Source: Chitinophagaceae bacterium (GTDB taxonomy: Bacteria > Bacteroidota > Bacteroidia > Chitinophagales > Chitinophagaceae). From it: a stretch of DNA of 64,000 nt. Under the pieces are notes generated by a model that did not search any database, was not told where the DNA came from, and worked only from the letters and a program-made list of their open reading frames with translations. The position numbers and the translations under genes are program-made. This document shows, piece by piece, positions 8,485 through 16,274 of the stretch; the first letter of the stretch is position 1; every line of letters begins with the position of its first letter. The stretch covers positions 1 through 64,000 of the forward strand of contig JAIXOJ010000007.1 in assembly GCA_027486835.1 (NCBI GenBank), in the 5' to 3' direction.

Positions 8485-9254
8485 AACAAAATATTTTACC
8501 AATCTTATTTACAACAGAAAACGTACAAGCAATTTTGGAATATAGGAAACGTAAAACCAAGCGACTAATAAAACAAGCTATTGATTTTGATGAAAAATTT
8601 ATTGTTACAAAAGAAACGGATACTCATTTTACAATGAGGAATGGGACTAGTTACCATCTCCCTTTTTTCAAGCCAAGGTTTGAACCAGGTCAATATGTTT
8701 GGGTACGAGAAAAAGCTACAGTAGTAGGATATAAGGGAACCACTAGTTTTCATTATGCGGGCAATAAACCTGCTGGATTGAAGTCAGTAAATGAAATTAC
8801 TATTGAGTATGATGCAGATGGACATAGGTCAACGATACCTTATCCAGTCAGGCTTAGTACTAATATTGAAGGGGGGAAAAAACTACCTTATGGCATATTT
8901 AAAGAAGCTGCAAGAATCTTCTTAAAGATTAACGATGTTCTTCCAATGCGTATTCAATCAATTACTTCAGAAGATGCGATTCTTGAAGGAATAAAATGCA
9001 ATCATTTAAAAAATGGAGCATTTTATGATTATATCGAAAAGGATTATGGTTATATTAATCCAATTAACTCATTTGCTTCTCTATGGAATTCTATTAACGG
9101 TAAAGATGCCTGGATCAAAAACAATTGGGTATGGGATTATGATTTTACAATGGTTTACAAGTCATTAGACCCAGAATTGAAAAGAGCGTTTTTCCAAAAT
9201 CCTGATGATGATGAACTTTATTTAAGCTTAAAGCAATTTTACGAACACACTTAG
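8481..9254 (+). CDS. ASCH-domain-like phage protein
   Basis: 257 residues from the ATG at 8481, chosen over the upstream in-frame start because it forms an ATGA overlap with the preceding gene. The N-terminus (ILPILFTTENVQAILEYRKRKTKRLI), the WVREKA motif near residue 73, ITSEDAILEGI, and a C-terminus with SLWNSINGK and WVWDYDF together match the ASCH-like protein common in phages, sometimes annotated as morphogenetic protein. ASCH/PUA-like folds bind RNA or modified nucleotides; the role in phages is unproven. It is the last gene of the early operon, followed by a terminator. Confidence 0.75.
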   Translation: MKQNILPILFTTENVQAILEYRKRKTKRLIKQAIDFDEKFIVTKETDTHFTMRNGTSYHLPFFKPRFEPGQYVWVREKATVVGYKGTTSFHYAGNKPAGLKSVNEITIEYDADGHRSTIPYPVRLSTNIEGGKKLPYGIFKEAARIFLKINDVLPMRIQSITSEDAILEGIKCNHLKNGAFYDYIEKDYGYINPINSFASLWNSINGKDAWIKNNWVWDYDFTMVYKSLDPELKRAFFQNPDDDELYLSLKQFYEHT

Positions 9255-9272
9255 AACGAATAAAATTCTATC

Positions 9273-9302
9273 AATAGCCCCAAATTGGGGCTATTTTTTT
9301 TT
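9273..9302 (+). terminator. Terminator of the early/replication operon
   Basis: AATAGCCCC (9273-9281) pairs with GGGGCTATT (9287-9295) around AAATT and is followed by a long T run. Confidence 0.88.
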
Positions 9303-9308
9303 GCATAT

Positions 9309-9648
9309 GGGGTGTCAAACCTACATCGACCTACCAGAACCTACAATTTAGGCCATTTTGTAGGTTCTGGTAGTGGCTAAAACATACAATTATGATCCTG
9401 ATTTTAGCCAAAAAAGAGGCTTTAAAGCAAAATATACCTTTAACAGCAAAAAACTAAAAAAAGCCGTCCTACACGTCCTACACGTCCTACAATCAAAAGC
9501 AGAAAGCACAAAAGCGTTGATTATCAATATAGTTTTAAAGAAAAAAAATTAAAAGTTCTCTAAAAAAGATGTAGGTCGATGTAGGTCGGTGTAGGTTTCA
9601 CATCCCCTATTTTGTTTTTTTTGATGGTGTTGTAGGACGTGTAGGACG
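9309..9648. repeat. Iteron-like array of CCTACA/TGTAGG repeats, candidate origin or partition site
   Basis: This non-coding 340 bp holds four clusters. A+ (9320-9345) has CCTAC(A/C) three times at exact 10-bp spacing. B+ (9465-9491) is three exact copies of CGTCCTACA. A- (9570-9599) is three 10-bp units starting TGTAGG. B- (9631-9648) is two exact copies of TGTAGGACG. A- is the inverted form of A+ including flanks (GGGG..TGAAACCTAC), and B- the inverted form of B+. Inside A+, a perfect 16-bp inverted repeat (9331-9346 with 9358-9373, 11-base loop) adds a hairpin. Iteron clusters between replication and late genes suggest an origin, partition or regulator site. Confidence 0.75.
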
Positions 9649-9691
9649 AGATTTTTAAAAAACACACTGCCTACAGGAAAAAATTACACAA

Positions 9692-9709
9692 TTGCAGTAA
9701 ATCACTGTA
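9692..9709. promoter_or_regulatory. Operator matching the immunity region
   Basis: TTGCAGT-N5-ACTGTA here closely matches TTGCAGT-N6-ACTGTA at 1662-1680 in the immunity region. It lies 24 bp before the start of the 9733 gene, so the same regulator could control that gene. Confidence 0.45.
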
Positions 9710-9732
9710 CTTTTATTGCAAATTGTTAAAGG

Positions 9733-10248
9733 ATGGGAAAGAGTGGAACTCGTGTTTTTTCTGTAAAAATTCCTACGGAGGTGCATCTCAAAAAGTTTGC
9801 TGTTGCCCAGCTGGGCGCGCCAATTAAATTGAGCAATAAAAATCTATTCGGTACTGTTATTTTGAGCTTGCTTCAAAAGCCTAAAATGACTGTTGGCATC
9901 AACAAACAAAAAACAGGTAGTATTCAAAACAAGCTGAAAAACGAAATAATATGCGTTGCTCCATTTTCTATAATGAAGGATGTTGGTACTGATTTGACAA
10001 GTAATCAGGTGATTCAAATCAATAGGTTACTAGATCACTTGTTTATAGAGACACTCAGTCTCTATGTTGCCAAAAACACAGTGGCTACCAAGAGGCAAAA
10101 GGGCATTCAAGATGCCATCATTAGTTTTTGCGAGCTATACCAAATCGTTCTGGATGTGGATATTAATTACGAAGCCTTAAAAAAAGCCGAGTACCGGCTA
10201 CGCACTGGGAAGAAAAATAACTCTTTCGTTTGTCCTTTTCTCAATTAG
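9733..10248 (+). CDS. Hypothetical protein, possible late regulator or repeat-array binder
   Basis: 171 residues, basic (many K and R), not recognised. It is the first gene after the repeat array and has a lysogeny-type operator box just upstream. Basic character and position suggest a DNA-binding role, for instance at the array or in late gene control, but no helix-turn-helix can be assigned with confidence. The next gene starts 7 bp after its stop. Confidence 0.55.
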   Translation: MGKSGTRVFSVKIPTEVHLKKFAVAQLGAPIKLSNKNLFGTVILSLLQKPKMTVGINKQKTGSIQNKLKNEIICVAPFSIMKDVGTDLTSNQVIQINRLLDHLFIETLSLYVAKNTVATKRQKGIQDAIISFCELYQIVLDVDINYEALKKAEYRLRTGKKNNSFVCPFLN

Positions 10249-10255
10249 CTATATT

Positions 10256-10768
10256 ATGAACTTTACAAACTATATAAGCCCGCTGGCTTTTTCAAAAAAA
10301 ACGAACCAACTTATTGGCGGTATCTTTCAATGGTGGTACTGCCCCATCGAATGGCTTAACGGCTTTCCATTCCTGAATGCCTCACAGCAATTGCCACAGC
10401 CCTCTTTAAAATCCGGTAGAAACTGGCTTACCTCTGGTGAGCTACCTCTATATAGTAGCGGATATGAGCAATCCGCTACTACTACCGATGCTGGTACCTT
10501 ATTTAAACGGAAGGTGAGCGCCTTTGAACCAGGGCTGGACTTTTCCAGCTTTATCAATGTCGCCAATTTGGTCGCAAACCAATTTTGTTTTGTTGGATTG
10601 GTTACAGCTGGGCAGTGCTATATAATTATTGGCAATAACAAGGCTGGACTAAAAATAGACCCTAATACCTCTACTGGTGTGGGTCCTATTGGGATGCCTG
10701 GTACCAAGCTAGGTTTGGCAGATGAAAGCAGTACACCTGCACTTGTTCTTACATCTTTTAACCCATAA
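10256..10768 (+). CDS. Hypothetical protein, possibly virion-associated
   Basis: 170 residues, rich in G, S, T, N and aromatic residues, with few charges, as is common in fibre or decoration proteins. The C-terminal part (GNNKAGLKIDPNTSTGVGPIG) is loop-rich. It lies five bases before the fibre-like exported protein, so the two may act together. Not recognised. Confidence 0.5.
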   Translation: MNFTNYISPLAFSKKTNQLIGGIFQWWYCPIEWLNGFPFLNASQQLPQPSLKSGRNWLTSGELPLYSSGYEQSATTTDAGTLFKRKVSAFEPGLDFSSFINVANLVANQFCFVGLVTAGQCYIIIGNNKAGLKIDPNTSTGVGPIGMPGTKLGLADESSTPALVLTSFNP

Positions 10769-10773
10769 AATTT

Positions 10774-12405
10774 ATGATGAAAAAAATCTTCTTGTTTCTG
10801 TCGTTTTATTCGGCCTTGGTTGCGTGCATGGCGCAAAAGGTCATCGACCTGCCAACGCTTACTACTGGCTTTTCAAACGTGACGTACGCACCCGTCACAA
10901 AAAATGGTGTGACATACAAGGCAGCCCTTGATGCTTTTGCCTTAAAAAGTGGTAGCAATGCTACTGGTGTATGGGATATTGATATAACCGGTTTTGCTGA
11001 GTATGCTAGGTATGACGAAAATGGAATCTTAATCGCTAATCAGGATTGGGTAAATGATCAGGGCTATTCTTCTTACCAGCCTTCATTTAATGACAATGGG
11101 ACTTCAGACTTAATCGGGCATGATAATGTTTGGCGATTGTTTTCTGATGGATCAGCTTATTTAGGCAATAATAACTTTATTGTTTATGCTCCTAGCAATG
11201 ATGACATGATTGAAGCATATGCCAACCTCTACATGCTTGACAATAGTAATATAAGCCTGTCAAATGGTAGTAGGGTAGTAATAGGGAATACGTCAGCTGG
11301 TTTTGGAAGGGGTGATTTTGATAATGGAACTGGCGGGAATAATGGCGTTTCCATGTACTGTGCTGCTGGCTATCAATTTAATTGGCAAGGAGGAAAGCTT
11401 TCAGCGAGCCAAGAAGCAAGTAACGGAAACTTAATCCCACTGGAGATTCAATCAAATGTAGTAGCTCCTAACTATTACACAGCCTATTCTGGAAGCTATA
11501 GGACGGAAATTGCACCTGGCGAAATTTCACTTGTTGACGACAATAGTGAATTTGCTAGTGGTCATGATTTTAGTAAAGTTTTTTTCGCTAATAATACCAA
11601 CTATTATTATGCTGAGTATGGAACACAAATGATGACGATTCAAAGTACAGACACTTGGGACTATGCTCAAATAAGCAATACAAATTTAAGTATTAGCAAT
11701 AATTATTCGCCAGGAGATGGTCAAACTACTATTACAAAATCTTATATTAAGACTGAATTTCCAAACGAATCATCATCTGCTTACATCAATTCAAATGGTA
11801 AAGTATATGCTACGCATGAGATTAATGTTGGTGAAATGTCAAATTCGGGCATATTTAGCCAAGGCAACGAAACTAAAATAGGTGACTTTGGAGGGAATAA
11901 CTCTGGAACTAAGTTAATAATAAATAGTGATGATAACTATGTAGATGTTCAAGCTGGATATTTTGGGAATATTATAGATAACTATTGGGGCATTAACAAT
12001 ATAGGATTTGCAAGTTTTAAAGAAGGTATTGAGGCTGGGCAATTTCAACGAAGCGGCATTCAAACTGACGGATATATGACTTACATCGGAGATTGGACTG
12101 GTAATGGTGAAAGTACAACAATTGTCATAGATGATTATAACGAAAGAATTTCAGTAAATAAAGATTTAATAAACGATAACGACTCCTGGTCTCTTGGCGA
12201 TGATGGGACTTTATCTTGTGCTAACAATCTAGCTATTATAGACGCATCAGGTAATGGGCATTTCAACAGCCTTAATACCGATGGCGTTCAATGGCAATTA
12301 GGTTCTGTTAGCTCGCCAACATTAATTAATCCAATAGCTCCAAATAGATTGATTTCTGTAACCATCGATGGCATAGGTTACAAGATTTCAGCACAGCAAG
12401 ATTAA
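10774..12405 (+). CDS. Exported fibre-like protein with lipoprotein-type signal
   Basis: 543 residues. The first 20 residues (KKIFLFLSFYSALVACMAQK) form a signal peptide with a lipobox-like LVAC. The body is rich in N, G, S, D and T with repeating strand-turn patterns. The C-terminus (DGVQWQLGSVSSPTLINPIAPNRLISVTIDGIGYKI) resembles the terminal module of fibre-like proteins seen in Bacteroidota prophages. A secreted lipoprotein signal on a fibre-like protein in a phage is odd: it may be a lysogenic-conversion surface protein rather than a virion part. The next gene (12433) also has a signal peptide. Confidence 0.55.
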   Translation: MMKKIFLFLSFYSALVACMAQKVIDLPTLTTGFSNVTYAPVTKNGVTYKAALDAFALKSGSNATGVWDIDITGFAEYARYDENGILIANQDWVNDQGYSSYQPSFNDNGTSDLIGHDNVWRLFSDGSAYLGNNNFIVYAPSNDDMIEAYANLYMLDNSNISLSNGSRVVIGNTSAGFGRGDFDNGTGGNNGVSMYCAAGYQFNWQGGKLSASQEASNGNLIPLEIQSNVVAPNYYTAYSGSYRTEIAPGEISLVDDNSEFASGHDFSKVFFANNTNYYYAEYGTQMMTIQSTDTWDYAQISNTNLSISNNYSPGDGQTTITKSYIKTEFPNESSSAYINSNGKVYATHEINVGEMSNSGIFSQGNETKIGDFGGNNSGTKLIINSDDNYVDVQAGYFGNIIDNYWGINNIGFASFKEGIEAGQFQRSGIQTDGYMTYIGDWTGNGESTTIVIDDYNERISVNKDLINDNDSWSLGDDGTLSCANNLAIIDASGNGHFNSLNTDGVQWQLGSVSSPTLINPIAPNRLISVTIDGIGYKISAQQD

Positions 12406-12432
12406 CTAGTTTTTAAACCCCACTTATATAAA

Positions 12433-12792
12433 ATGAAACATTTAAAGTTTATTTTTTGTTTTTCCCTATTGTTAGGCGTGTTTTTTGGCGCAAAAGCGCA
12501 ACCCAGTACTGCATCTAGAAAGGATACTTCATTCAGTATTCAACCCAAAGCTGTGTTTGATCAGACAGCTAACGCTGTGGTAATCAATAGCGTTCAAACT
12601 GACATCGTTACGAACGAAACAACTATTTCTGTCAGATTCGTAAATCAGTCTACAGTGAATGGCAATGTGCTTAGAAAAACGGTGTATCCATCGGCATTTA
12701 AGCTAAAAACTAGTGATGAATTCCCATCTGGCATTACATGGCCGTTGGTAAAAACCAAAATTGCGAGTAAGTACTCAGTAACGTTTCAATAG
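12433..12792 (+). CDS. Small secreted prophage protein
   Basis: 119 residues with a clear signal peptide (KHLKFIFCFSLLLGVFFGAKAQ) and likely cleavage after AKA. The mature part is beta-rich (TISVRFVNQSTVNGNVLRKT) and not recognised. It follows the lipoprotein-like gene by 27 bp and precedes a strong terminator, so the two exported proteins form the end of a transcription unit upstream of the head genes. Confidence 0.6.
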   Translation: MKHLKFIFCFSLLLGVFFGAKAQPSTASRKDTSFSIQPKAVFDQTANAVVINSVQTDIVTNETTISVRFVNQSTVNGNVLRKTVYPSAFKLKTSDEFPSGITWPLVKTKIASKYSVTFQ

Positions 12793-12814
12793 AATTATTT
12801 TTAAAAAATGTAGT

Positions 12815-12848
12815 AAAGGGCATAATGTGATTATGCCCTTTTTTTTGT
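12815..12848 (+). terminator. Strong terminator directly before the head gene block
   Basis: AAAGGGCATAAT (12815-12826) pairs perfectly with ATTATGCCCTTT (12830-12841), followed by more T. The T run ends only a few bases before the ATG at 12850, leaving no room for a separate promoter downstream of it. Confidence 0.88.
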
Positions 12849-12849
12849 T

Positions 12850-13446
12850 ATGGCAAAGTATAAGACAATCACCAGGGCGGATGCTGGTAATACCAAACCG
12901 GGCTACTGGAAGGCTTGGTTTTCATTGCTACCTGATTTTGTGGAGCTAAAAACGCCTATCAGTACGGCAAATATTGGCGATAAATTTATTATCGCTGACT
13001 CGCACGAATGGGTCACAGGCTCTGAGCCTATCGAATGCTATATATCAATGCACTCTCTCGAAGCTGATGGCGATTCTATCGCTGATCCTGAGTGTCAACG
13101 CATGCTCTGGAAGCCTAAAGTTGTTTTTATCGGTGATTTTGCCGCTCAACTAGAAATGCAAGAAAGCTTGCTCAATGAAAGAATCATCCTATTTATGATG
13201 GATGATGAATCACCAGGGAATTACATCCAGTTTGGCAATGCTATAGCTACTTGTATTTTACCCAAAACATCTTTCAAGTCTGGCAACTTAAAATCCGGTG
13301 GTAAATATTATGCTACTGAAATGGAATGCTTTTGCCGATACTTCTACCAGGGCGTGATACCTGCTGATTCTGCCATCACATCGCAGTTACTTAACGATAA
13401 TGGCTCGGTATTACTCAACGATGATGGCACTCCATTGAGTTGGTGA
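12850..13446 (+). CDS. Tail-tube-like protein, paralog of the 16275 protein
   Basis: 198 residues. It aligns along its length with the 16275-16808 product: both start with YKTIT, have PGYWKAW/PGYFKAW, DGDSI/DGDSL, and the shared FKSGNLKSGGK near the C-terminus. One of the two is likely the major tail-tube subunit, the other a minor form or tube terminator. This copy has a 25-residue C-terminal extension containing a short internal repeat (LLNDNGS, LLNDDGT). Tail-tube assignment is inferred from position before the tape measure and size, not from a recognised motif. Confidence 0.55.
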   Translation: MAKYKTITRADAGNTKPGYWKAWFSLLPDFVELKTPISTANIGDKFIIADSHEWVTGSEPIECYISMHSLEADGDSIADPECQRMLWKPKVVFIGDFAAQLEMQESLLNERIILFMMDDESPGNYIQFGNAIATCILPKTSFKSGNLKSGGKYYATEMECFCRYFYQGVIPADSAITSQLLNDNGSVLLNDDGTPLSW

Positions 13447-13486
13447 TGTCCTTTCATGACATTTTATATGTAGTGAAATTTGGGGT

Positions 13487-14767
13487 ATGAATTTTTTTGC
13501 TGCTTCAACAATATTAAGACAACCTTGGCTAATTGAGGAACAATTCGCCACTGCTTATCTTGATCATTACATGTTGAATGGCAAATTTGAAGCTCAAGAA
13601 GAAACCTATGTAAACAAAACAGATTTTTCACTGGCATCTTTTCCTGAAAATGTAATCGTTGCGCCTACCAATAAGTACGTTGATTTCAACGGCTTTGATG
13701 GCGCTACTGTAGCTGCCATTAAAATAGTAGGTCCATTGATGAAATCAGATTTCTGTGGTTCATACGGAACTGCATCTACCTTGGGCTTATTTCAATTGGC
13801 TCAAAAAACAGAATCTGTTAAAGAAATTTTATTTATCAGCGATAGCCCTGGTGGATCAGTAGATGGAACTAAAATTTTTGCTGATGAAATTAAAAATTCA
13901 TCGAAGCCTGTTACTGTTTATATAGATGGCATGTGCTGCAGTGCGGCCTATTGGATTGCCTCTGGTGCTAATGCTGTTTATGCTAGCTCATCAACCGATA
14001 TGATTGGATCAATCGGCACCATGTTTCAGATTTACGACAACAGCAAAGCAAACGAGAATAGGGGTTATATCCTAAGAAGCTATACTGCTACAGCGTCTAG
14101 CATGAAAAACAAAGCCTTCCAGCAAGCTGCATCTGGGGATGGCAAACTTCTAATCAAAACACTTTTAGACCCTTTAAATGATCAATTCATTGGCGCAATT
14201 AAAGCCAATAGAAAAGATGTTAATGCCTCGGCTCTTGATGGGTCTGTATTTGTAGGAAATGATGCTATTAAAATGGGATTAATTGACGGTATTATGCCAT
14301 TATCTGAATTACTCGCATCATTTAAAAATAAGTATTTATCTAAAAATAATAATAAATTTAACATGGCGTTTCCCAAAACATTAAAAGCCGCTTTGGCTAC
14401 TGAATTTAAAGTTGTTGATGGTGGCTTTCTTGTGAATGAAGCTAACCTAACTAATCTTGAAGCTGTCTTGACTGATCAAGAAACAAAAGCAACTGCAGCA
14501 GCTGCAAAAATTCAAGAACAGCAAACTGCCTTAAATGCTAAAATTGAATCGTTGGCAAAAGCAAACGAGGAGCTGATCAAATCTCAAGCTTCTGTTATCG
14601 ACTTACAAACTAAGCTATCCGCTTATGGTAGATTACCTGGTGCAAATATTTCAGTGCCTCCTGGTGCTGAAGGAAAAAACGATGGTAACCCAGAAGCCAA
14701 TTTAGACGAACAATTTTTGACATCTTACGATTTAGAGATGCGGAAAAAACAAGCAGCATCTAAATAA
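13487..14767 (+). CDS. S49-family prohead protease fused to scaffold domain
   Basis: 426 residues. Residues about 75-230 are an S49/SppA-type serine protease: ISDSPGGSVDG at 117-127 (oxyanion region), catalytic Ser152 in MCCSAAYWIAS, and DMIGSIGT. The catalytic lysine is probably in the following 50 residues (SSMKNKAF). From about residue 293 the protein turns into a coiled-coil, K/E/Q/A-rich scaffold-like segment ending in a disordered acidic tail. Fusion of protease with scaffold is common in tailed phages. It precedes the capsid gene, as expected. Confidence 0.85.
   Translation: MNFFAASTILRQPWLIEEQFATAYLDHYMLNGKFEAQEETYVNKTDFSLASFPENVIVAPTNKYVDFNGFDGATVAAIKIVGPLMKSDFCGSYGTASTLGLFQLAQKTESVKEILFISDSPGGSVDGTKIFADEIKNSSKPVTVYIDGMCCSAAYWIASGANAVYASSSTDMIGSIGTMFQIYDNSKANENRGYILRSYTATASSMKNKAFQQAASGDGKLLIKTLLDPLNDQFIGAIKANRKDVNASALDGSVFVGNDAIKMGLIDGIMPLSELLASFKNKYLSKNNNKFNMAFPKTLKAALATEFKVVDGGFLVNEANLTNLEAVLTDQETKATAAAAKIQEQQTALNAKIESLAKANEELIKSQASVIDLQTKLSAYGRLPGANISVPPGAEGKNDGNPEANLDEQFLTSYDLEMRKKQAASK
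14363..14767 (+). CDS. Possible nested scaffold protein from internal start
   Basis: In frame inside the protease gene, an ATG at 14363 follows a very A/T-rich stretch (TAATAATAAATTTAAC), which is how many Bacteroidota starts look. The product would be 134 residues beginning MAFPKTLKAAL, the coiled-coil scaffold domain alone. Lambda Nu3 within gene C is the classic precedent. Separate expression is inference only. Confidence 0.3.
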   Translation: MAFPKTLKAALATEFKVVDGGFLVNEANLTNLEAVLTDQETKATAAAAKIQEQQTALNAKIESLAKANEELIKSQASVIDLQTKLSAYGRLPGANISVPPGAEGKNDGNPEANLDEQFLTSYDLEMRKKQAASK

Positions 14768-14793
14768 TTTAACTAAGAAAAAATATTTAAAAA

Positions 14794-15879
14794 ATGAATG
14801 GAGTAGACCTCTCAAAAATTAGCGGTTATGCTAATGCTTATTCCTCTACAATTTCAGGAATTCTTTACAAGGAATTGAAATTAGCTGCTGAAGGCATTAA
14901 TGTCATTGAAAATCTTCAGGATGAAATGCTAATGCCTAAATTAAGTGTGAAAAAAGCATCTCGTCCATACGATGGCGTCTTTGCTCCTGATCCAAATCAA
15001 TTTGAGTTTTCCGACAGAAAGCTTAGGGTTGACCTTGCTCAAAGAGACCTTTATCTCACTACAACAGAATTCAGAACCACATACTTAGCTAAATGGGCTG
15101 CTTCTTATGGCTCCAATAGTGATAAGGAAAAACAAATTCCATTACCAGCATTTTTCTGGGGTGAGTATATGAAGAATATCGCTTCCGAAGTAGTTGGAAT
15201 GGTTTATAACGGTTTAGGCGTTGATAAATTCGCAACTTTTGCTAGTGGTACTTCTTACAGTGTGGGCGCTTTAGTCAAGATTACAACTACTAATACTGGT
15301 AAAAGCAGATTGGATTATTTCAAATGCATAACTGCAACTACAGCCGGCCAATCTCCAATCACGCATCCTGCTAAATGGGAAAATGTAAATGATCTTGCCA
15401 TAACAGAAGGGTTTGAACAAAAGTTTTTAAAGGCCATAGCCGATGAAGGTTTTGACAGTATCGTCTCAACTGGCGATATTACAGTTGATGATGCATTAGA
15501 CCAATTTAAAGCAATTTTCCGTGGACTTTCAGAGGTACAGCGAAATAAAGGAGCTGTAATTTATACCTCATTATCCGACAAAGACACTTTAGTTGATTGT
15601 ATAGATAATAAATACAAAGGATTCCAAAGAAACGACAATGTGTTTTTGCTGCCTGGCACTGATGGAAAATGCAAAGTTCTAGCCGTTGACTGGTTAGCAG
15701 GTAAAAAAAGAAAGATTTGTTCACTGCCTAACAATTTGACTGTTGGGACAAACAAACTTTCCGACATGAACAAATTATTTTCAAAAGTTGAGCATTATGG
15801 TATCGAAACCTCTTTGACATACCTATTTGGAACTGAAATCTGTGATTTGGAATCAGTCGTAATTAACGATCAACCATAA
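14794..15879 (+). CDS. Major capsid protein with inserted carbohydrate-binding-like domain
   Basis: 361 residues, directly downstream of the protease/scaffold. Overall pattern (N-terminal helices, YDGVFAPDPN, long central beta segments) and position mark it as the major capsid protein. Residues about 148-198 look inserted: YSVGALVKI...DYFKCITATTAGQSP...PAKWENV follows the short aromatic pattern of CBM5/12-like modules (xxVGxxVxxxxxxYxCxxxtxxxxP.....WxxV). Such a domain on a capsid surface could help adherence to polysaccharide. The insertion reading is inference. Confidence 0.75.
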   Translation: MNGVDLSKISGYANAYSSTISGILYKELKLAAEGINVIENLQDEMLMPKLSVKKASRPYDGVFAPDPNQFEFSDRKLRVDLAQRDLYLTTTEFRTTYLAKWAASYGSNSDKEKQIPLPAFFWGEYMKNIASEVVGMVYNGLGVDKFATFASGTSYSVGALVKITTTNTGKSRLDYFKCITATTAGQSPITHPAKWENVNDLAITEGFEQKFLKAIADEGFDSIVSTGDITVDDALDQFKAIFRGLSEVQRNKGAVIYTSLSDKDTLVDCIDNKYKGFQRNDNVFLLPGTDGKCKVLAVDWLAGKKRKICSLPNNLTVGTNKLSDMNKLFSKVEHYGIETSLTYLFGTEICDLESVVINDQP

Positions 15880-15909
15880 CATTTTTTACCTTCTATACCT
15901 AATACTACC

Positions 15910-16257
15910 ATGGATTTAAATCAGATTAATCAGCTAATAGCTGAAAAAAAAGAAGCGGAAATTGCTGGCTACATCGAAAAATTGCAAGCCGCATTGGAGT
16001 CGCAAAGTGATCAACTAAAAAAGCAAGGTGAAGTAATTGCGCTTAATGAAAAAACTTTGTCTGAACTGGTAACGTCAAAAGCAAGTTCACCTAATGAACC
16101 GCCAACGGTTAAGGTTGATAAAAAAACTTATGCTATTGTACTTCCTTCAATGTTGTTTGAGGGCAGACGCATCACAGCTAAGGATGTTCAAGAAAACAAG
16201 GAGCTTGCTGCCGCTTTAGTAAAAAGAAACAGCGGAATGCTTCAATTAAAAGACTAA
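15910..16257 (+). CDS. Hypothetical head-associated protein
   Basis: 115 residues. The first 65 are a coiled coil (QLIAEKKEAEIAGYIEKLQAALESQSDQLKKQG), and the last 45 form a small basic domain (KKTYAIVLPSMLFEGRRITAKDV). It lies between the capsid and tail-tube-like genes, so head completion or an adaptor is plausible. Not recognised. Confidence 0.55.
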   Translation: MDLNQINQLIAEKKEAEIAGYIEKLQAALESQSDQLKKQGEVIALNEKTLSELVTSKASSPNEPPTVKVDKKTYAIVLPSMLFEGRRITAKDVQENKELAAALVKRNSGMLQLKD

Positions 16258-16274
16258 AATAATTTTCATTTATT

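Noticed and set aside
9309-9648. CRISPR array
   Set aside because: Units are only 9-10 bp, tandem or inverted, with no ~30-bp spacers and no cas genes nearby.
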